Source of the DNA: an uncultured Pelagibacteraceae bacterium
GTDB taxonomy: Bacteria > Pseudomonadota > Alphaproteobacteria > Pelagibacterales > Pelagibacteraceae
DNA: 41,550 nucleotides
Reading direction: 5' to 3'
NCBI GenBank assembly: GCA_902594395.1
Contig: CACJLZ010000001.1
Coordinates: 1-41,550, forward strand
Below are positions 37,251 through 41,550 of the stretch, piece after piece. The stretch's first letter is position 1, and each line of letters opens with the position of its first letter. The translations under genes and the position numbers were made by a program. The notes beneath the pieces are model-generated. The model worked only from the letters and a program-made list of their open reading frames with translations, was not told the origin of the DNA and ran no database searches.

Positions 37251-38374
37251 TGTACCAATACAGAAGATTTAATAACAAAAATGGTTTTTTTCAAAAATTT
37301 GGAAATTTAGATTATATCCTTTTATCATGTCTTCTAATTCTTGGATTTATTAGTCTTGCAACAATGTATTCTACTGACGGGGGTGAAGTTTTATTTCATA
37401 CGAGAAGTCACTTCATAAAATTTGTTGTTTTCTTTGCAATGATGCTTGTGATCTCATTTATCAATATAAAATTTTGGTTCTCTCTTGGTTATTTATCTTA
37501 CGCAGTTATTTTAGGAATGTTAATTTGGACTATAAATTTTGGTATTACTGCGTCAGGATCTAAAAGATGGATTGATTTATATTTTTTAAATATTCAGCCA
37601 TCAGAATTAATGAAAATTTTTATCATTTTATGTTTAGCAAAATATTTTCATAGAATGAAGTCACAACACGTTAACTCTTTTTATAGTATTTGTTTCTCCT
37701 TAATAATTATATTCGTTCCAATGAGTTTAGTAATTATACAACCAGATTTAGGTACTTCGTTACTTATTGCAATAAGTGGAATAGTTGTCTTGTGGTTTGC
37801 TGGACTAAATCATAAATATTTTTTTTATTCTTGTTTGCTATCAATCATTTCATTGCCAATTATCATTTCTTTTCTAAAACCTTATCAAAAACTTAGAGTA
37901 TTAACTTTTCTAAATCCAGATAGAGATCCTTTAGGAGCTGGTTATCAGATAATCCAATCTAAAATTGCTGTTGGATCAGGAGGTTTCACTGGTAAAGGTT
38001 TTCTGAAAGGAACACAAAGTTATCTGGAATTTCTTCCAGAGAAACATACAGATTTTATATTTACCCTTTTTTCAGAAGAATTTGGTTTTATAGGGTCAGT
38101 TTTGTTACTTTTAATTTATGCAATTATAATTTACCGAGTTATAAGAATAGGTGCGCTTTCTAGAAGTTATTTTGCAAAATTATTTTGTTACAGCTTTGGA
38201 ACATCAATCTTTATATATGTTATAATAAATATGAGCATGGTTCTAGGCTTACTTCCTATTGTAGGTTCACCTTTACCGATAATGTCATATGGTGGTTCAT
38301 CAATGTTAGCCACGATGATAGGATTTGGAATTGTGATGAGTGCCAAAACTCATAGTCAACAATCCATTGCATAA
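37250..38374 (+). CDS. rodA: Elongation SEDS glycosyltransferase RodA
   Basis: RodA polymerises lipid II with PBP2 during lateral growth. The 374-residue protein has about ten membrane segments and the SEDS motifs GSKRWIDLYFLNIQPSELMK, IQPDLGTSLLIAISG, PEKHTDFIFTLFSEEFGFIG and PIVGSPLPIMSYGGSSML. The FLNIQPSE and PLPIMSYGG forms mark RodA rather than FtsW (2837-3964). It is the last gene of the leuA-mre-mrdA-rodA run; no terminator hairpin is apparent in the 50 bases that follow. Confidence 0.96.
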   Translation: MYQYRRFNNKNGFFQKFGNLDYILLSCLLILGFISLATMYSTDGGEVLFHTRSHFIKFVVFFAMMLVISFINIKFWFSLGYLSYAVILGMLIWTINFGITASGSKRWIDLYFLNIQPSELMKIFIILCLAKYFHRMKSQHVNSFYSICFSLIIIFVPMSLVIIQPDLGTSLLIAISGIVVLWFAGLNHKYFFYSCLLSIISLPIIISFLKPYQKLRVLTFLNPDRDPLGAGYQIIQSKIAVGSGGFTGKGFLKGTQSYLEFLPEKHTDFIFTLFSEEFGFIGSVLLLLIYAIIIYRVIRIGALSRSYFAKLFCYSFGTSIFIYVIINMSMVLGLLPIVGSPLPIMSYGGSSMLATMIGFGIVMSAKTHSQQSIA

Positions 38375-38412
38375 GTATAATTTGTCGCTTAATCTTAATT
38401 GATATTTCATTA

Positions 38413-38418
38413 TATACT
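38413..38418 (+). promoter_or_regulatory. Predicted -10 element before the DadA-like gene
   Basis: TATACT lies with its last base 7 bases before the ATG at 38425, so the transcript should begin at or next to the start codon. The -35 region (about 38389-38394, TTAATC) is weak and there is no Shine-Dalgarno sequence. Confidence 0.35.
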
Positions 38419-38424
38419 CTTCAG

Positions 38425-39663
38425 ATGAATAAACTTAGGGTAGGTATAGTTGGAGCCGGTATTCAAGGGATATCTAATGCTTTATTTTTGCAGAAAAAAG
38501 GTTTTGATGTAACGATATTTGATAGAGAAAATCCAGGAAGCCCCGTAGCATCTTACGGGAATGCTGGTCATTTTTCTCCTTATGCCTCTTTATCTCTAAA
38601 TAGAAATGATATCTTATTAGATGTTCCCGCTATGCTAATGAGCTCAACTGGACCTCTTGCTCTTAAATGGAACTATGTTCCAAAAATGATCCCATGGTTT
38701 ATGAAATTTATAATGAACACATCAAAAAATAAAATGATGCACACTGCAAAAAATATGCATCAAATTTTAGATTTAGCTTTACCAGCTTATGATGAATTAT
38801 TTGATGAAGTCGACATTGAAGGTTTAGTTGAAAATAAAGGAATTTTGTATATTTGGAATGATCAAGATTTAAAAAGTAGAGAATTGGAGATTAATGTTAG
38901 GAAGGAACTAGGAGTTCAGCAGCAACTTGTGAATAAAAAAGAAATTCATGATCTAGAGCCAAATATCAAACCTTTTTATCATGCTGGTGTTTATTATCCT
39001 TATGCAAGACATGCGAGGAACCCAAAAAAAATACTTTTGAAATTCTTTGATTTATTTCTTAAAAAAGGTGGGGAATTCAAAAAAACGGATGTTAAAAGCA
39101 TAGACTTTCAAGATGAACAACCAATATTAAAAACTGACTCAGAAAAATTTTCATTCGATAGAGTAGTTATAGCCTGCGGAGCTTTTTCAAAAAAATTGAC
39201 TGATAATTTAGATGAAAAAATACCTTTAGATACTGAACGTGGTTATCATGTTCACTTTAAAAATTGTGACAATCTTTTACAAAGACCAGTTATTTTTTCA
39301 AATCGAGGATTTGGGATTACTCCAATGGAACAAGGATTAAGAGTCGTGGGCACAGTAGAATTTGGTGGATTGAAAAATCCTTTATCAAAATCTCGTATTA
39401 ACAATTTGATTAATAACGCTAAGTACATGTTAGGAGATTTACCCGATCATGAAGATGAATGGTTAGGATTTAGACCAACATTACCCGACTTTTTACCAGT
39501 TATGGGTCCGTCAAAAAATCATAAAAATGTATTCTATTGTTTCGGTCATCATCATTTAGGATGGACATTAGGTCCAATATCTGGAAAGATTGTCTCCGGA
39601 ATGATAGCTAAAGAAAACACCAATTTAAATTTAGCCCCTTATAGCTCAACAAGATTCAATTAG
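38425..39663 (+). CDS. DadA-family FAD-dependent D-amino acid dehydrogenase/oxidoreductase
   Basis: The 412-residue protein begins with a dinucleotide-binding motif, VGIVGAGIQGISNALFLQKKG with GAGIQG, followed by FDRENPGSP and SYGNAGHFSPYA (the S-x-G-N-A-G signature of DadA-type enzymes), ERGYHVHF, and the C-terminal FAD motif LGFRPTLPDFLPVMGPS and CFGHHHLGWTLGPISGK. DadA oxidises D-amino acids to 2-oxo acids and passes electrons to the respiratory chain; related family members act on sarcosine, proline or glycine derivatives. Substrate cannot be read from sequence. It starts a plus-strand group with an EamA transporter (4-base gap) and a 2-hydroxyacid dehydrogenase, so a small catabolic unit is likely. 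Confidence 0.82.
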   Translation: MNKLRVGIVGAGIQGISNALFLQKKGFDVTIFDRENPGSPVASYGNAGHFSPYASLSLNRNDILLDVPAMLMSSTGPLALKWNYVPKMIPWFMKFIMNTSKNKMMHTAKNMHQILDLALPAYDELFDEVDIEGLVENKGILYIWNDQDLKSRELEINVRKELGVQQQLVNKKEIHDLEPNIKPFYHAGVYYPYARHARNPKKILLKFFDLFLKKGGEFKKTDVKSIDFQDEQPILKTDSEKFSFDRVVIACGAFSKKLTDNLDEKIPLDTERGYHVHFKNCDNLLQRPVIFSNRGFGITPMEQGLRVVGTVEFGGLKNPLSKSRINNLINNAKYMLGDLPDHEDEWLGFRPTLPDFLPVMGPSKNHKNVFYCFGHHHLGWTLGPISGKIVSGMIAKENTNLNLAPYSSTRFN

Positions 39664-39667
39664 TAAA

Positions 39668-40561
39668 ATGCAAAATACCAAAGCATATATCATGCTGGTA
39701 TGCGCAACTTTATTCTGGGCTGGTAATTTTATGGTTGGCAAGTATGCTTCCTTGGTTGAGATACCTCCTCTAACTTTAGTGTTTTATCGTTGGCTTCTTG
39801 TTTGGATTATATTATTACCTTTTACTTTTAAAGAAATAATTAAATTTAAAGATACGATTTTAAATAATTTACCTTTGTTATTTTTTTTAGGTTTTACAAG
39901 TGTTGGTTTGTTTAACTCTTTTACTTACTTATCTTTAATTCATACTCAAGTCATTAACGCCTCCCTTTTTAATACGGCTATTCCAGCTATAATAATTTTA
40001 CTTTGTTTTTTATTTAAAGTTGAACAAACTAATAAGTTCCAAATTTTAGGTCTTATTATTTCAGTTTGTGGGATTTTAGCGATTATTACCAGACTTAAGT
40101 TGGACATTTTATTTACCCTAAATTTCAACAAAGGCGATTTGATAATGATAGGAGGTGTTATCACTTGGGGAGTTTATTCAACTCTTTTAAAGAAAAAAAA
40201 ATTTACTCTGCCGTTATTAACTTTAGTTCATGTTATTTGTACATTTGGTTTGATAACTGTGTTGCCCCAATTTCTATATGAATACTCTAATGGAGAATTA
40301 ATTAATTTTGATATAAATTTGTTCTATACATTAATATTTTTAGCCCTTTTTCCTAGTATAGGATCTTACTATTGTTGGGCAGGTGCTGTATCTATTATTG
40401 GAGCAAATAGAGCAGGCATATTTTTATCTTTAATTCCGTTGTTTAGTACAATAATGGCAATACTTTTTTATAACGAACAATTTAAATTTTTTCACTTGAT
40501 TGGTGCAATTTTGATTATATTAGGTTTATTCTTATCAAATAAGGAAATTAAAAATGCTTAA
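39668..40561 (+). CDS. EamA/DMT-superfamily transporter
   Basis: A 297-residue inner-membrane protein with about ten membrane segments arranged as two EamA repeats: the first opening with LVCATLFWAGNFMVGKYA, the second with GDLIMIGGVITWGVYSTLLK. Both carry the W-G/A-x-N/Y pattern of drug/metabolite transporters, and AGIFLSLIPLFSTIMAILF is typical of the second half. The substrate is unknown; members export or import amino acids, nucleotides and other metabolites. It lies between an amino-acid oxidoreductase and a hydroxyacid dehydrogenase and overlaps the latter by 8 bases, so its substrate is probably an amino or organic acid (inference). Confidence 0.88.
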   Translation: MQNTKAYIMLVCATLFWAGNFMVGKYASLVEIPPLTLVFYRWLLVWIILLPFTFKEIIKFKDTILNNLPLLFFLGFTSVGLFNSFTYLSLIHTQVINASLFNTAIPAIIILLCFLFKVEQTNKFQILGLIISVCGILAIITRLKLDILFTLNFNKGDLIMIGGVITWGVYSTLLKKKKFTLPLLTLVHVICTFGLITVLPQFLYEYSNGELINFDINLFYTLIFLALFPSIGSYYCWAGAVSIIGANRAGIFLSLIPLFSTIMAILFYNEQFKFFHLIGAILIILGLFLSNKEIKNA

Positions 40562-41504
40562 AGTTGCTATTTTAGACGATTACCAAAATGTCTCTCAACA
40601 ATTTGTTGATCTTGAAAAATTAGCAGGAAAGTACGAAATCAAAATTTTTAGTGAGCCTTTCGAGGATGAAGCAGATGCTCTCGATAAATTGGCTGATTTT
40701 GAGGCTTTATTAATAATGAGAGAAAGAACTCCAATCACAAAAAATTTAATTGAAAATTTAACTAAATTAAAATTTATAATTACCAGTGGGTTAACAAATA
40801 AGTCTATTGATCTTGAGGCTGCCAAAAAAAGAAAAATAATTGTTAGTGGTACGGACAGTAATCAAAATTCAGTTCCTGAGCTAACTTGGGCATTAATTCT
40901 TGGATTAGCAAGAAATTTAAAAGAGGAAATTGATAATATGTACCAGGGTTATTGGCAGACTACTATTGGAGTAGAATTAAAAGGAAAAATACTTGGTTTA
41001 ATTGGTCTTGGAAAGGTTGGATCTCAAGTTGCTAAAATTGGAAAAGTATTTGGTATGCAAGTGATGGCATGGAGCGAAAATCTCAATTTAGATACCTGCA
41101 AAGAATTAGACGTTTTACCCTGTAGCAAAGAAGATTTAATTAAGAACTCAGATTTTTTATCTATACATGTCCAAGGGGGCGATAGATACAAAGACTGTAT
41201 TACAATTAAAGAGATGGATAAAATGAAAAAAACTGCTTTCTTGATTAATACCTCAAGAGGACCAATTGTAAGTGAGGATGATTTAATAATTGCTTTATCA
41301 ACTAATGAAATAGCTGGAGCTGGGTTAGATGTTTATGAAAAAGAACCTTTGCCAGAAAATAATAAACTCAGATTTTTACCAAATGTATTATTAACTCCTC
41401 ATATTGGATATGTGACCGCTGAAAATTATCAAATTTATTACAGTCAAATGATTGAGTCACTTGAAGCCTGTGTAAATGGTAAATCAATTCGTGTCATTGA
41501 ATAA
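40554..41504 (+). CDS. D-isomer-specific 2-hydroxyacid dehydrogenase
   Basis: An NAD(P)-dependent enzyme interconverting 2-oxo acids and D-2-hydroxy acids. The 316-residue protein has the substrate-domain start (AILDDYQNVS), NAD-binding LGLIGLGKVGSQVAKIGKVFG, LINTSRGPIVSEDDL (catalytic Arg), GLDVYEKEPLP (catalytic Glu) and LLTPHIGYVT (catalytic His). The family covers phosphoglycerate, glycerate, glyoxylate and other dehydrogenases. The N-terminal half does not look like SerA and there is no ACT domain, so phosphoserine synthesis is unlikely. It overlaps the EamA gene by 8 bases, and the next gene begins 2 bases after its stop. Confidence 0.9.
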   Translation: MLKVAILDDYQNVSQQFVDLEKLAGKYEIKIFSEPFEDEADALDKLADFEALLIMRERTPITKNLIENLTKLKFIITSGLTNKSIDLEAAKKRKIIVSGTDSNQNSVPELTWALILGLARNLKEEIDNMYQGYWQTTIGVELKGKILGLIGLGKVGSQVAKIGKVFGMQVMAWSENLNLDTCKELDVLPCSKEDLIKNSDFLSIHVQGGDRYKDCITIKEMDKMKKTAFLINTSRGPIVSEDDLIIALSTNEIAGAGLDVYEKEPLPENNKLRFLPNVLLTPHIGYVTAENYQIYYSQMIESLEACVNGKSIRVIE

Positions 41505-41506
41505 TA

Positions 41507-41550
41507 ATGGAATTACCAGTAGTTAACCATAAAGATTATTTTGCAAAAAT
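41507..41550 (+). CDS. Start of the next gene (3' end outside window)
   Basis: An ATG at 41507, 2 bases after the dehydrogenase stop, opens a frame that runs off the window: MELPVVNHKDYFAK. The L-P-V-V-x-H-x-x-Y beginning recalls the first residues of bacterial histone-deacetylase-like/acetoin-utilisation proteins, but 14 residues are too few to be sure. Confidence 0.4.
   Translation, partial: MELPVVNHKDYFAK

Overview
The window looks like a streamlined marine alphaproteobacterium of the SAR11/Pelagibacterales type. This is an inference from four things seen in the sequence: very AT-rich DNA in genes and gaps, near-zero intergenic space with many stop/start overlaps, an alphaproteobacterial gene order (ftsQ-ftsA-lpxC-bamD-ligA; leuA-mreBCD-mrdA-rodA), and a two-piece, circularly permuted tmRNA gene. 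I see no insertion sequence, prophage, CRISPR array or tRNA; almost everything is core housekeeping.

Layout. (1) 1-13466, + strand: the division and cell wall (dcw) cluster, murF(partial)-mraY-murD-ftsW-murG-murC-murB-ddl-ftsQ-ftsA-like, then lpxC, bamD and ligA. It covers cytoplasmic and lipid-linked peptidoglycan precursor synthesis, the septal SEDS protein, lipid A commitment and outer-membrane assembly. (2) 13459-20181: pepP and uvrD on the minus strand, an AsmA-like envelope protein on plus, fumC on minus. (3) 20235-21255: a MazG-like pyrophosphohydrolase, a tiny secreted protein, and the permuted ssrA (tmRNA) gene. (4) 21255-27551: thyX, a short Mrp ATPase, then hflK-hflC-DUF2065-degP-like-miaA (membrane and periplasmic quality control plus tRNA modification). 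(5) 27605-38374: ilvI-ilvH-ilvC-leuA running straight into mreB-mreC-mreD-mrdA-rodA, so branched-chain amino acid synthesis is physically joined to the cell-elongation machine. (6) 38425-41550: a DadA-like FAD oxidoreductase, an EamA transporter, a D-2-hydroxyacid dehydrogenase and the first codons of another gene.

The most striking point is in the dcw cluster. The gene in the ftsA position encodes only 233 residues. It keeps what looks like the FtsA N-terminal lobe, the 1C (SHS2) interaction domain and a C-terminal amphipathic membrane tail, but has lost the actin ATPase core. No ftsZ lies between it and lpxC, where alphaproteobacteria normally carry it, and recN is missing between bamD and ligA. 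Other points worth a look: a 26-bp copy of the tmRNA 3' hairpin used as an apparent terminator beside ssrA; MreC with an added C-terminal coiled coil and a two-cysteine tail; an Mrp protein without its MIP18-like domain or CxxC; Glu in place of the metal-binding Asp of acetolactate synthase; and several operon-head genes with promoters placed so close that their mRNAs should be leaderless or nearly so.
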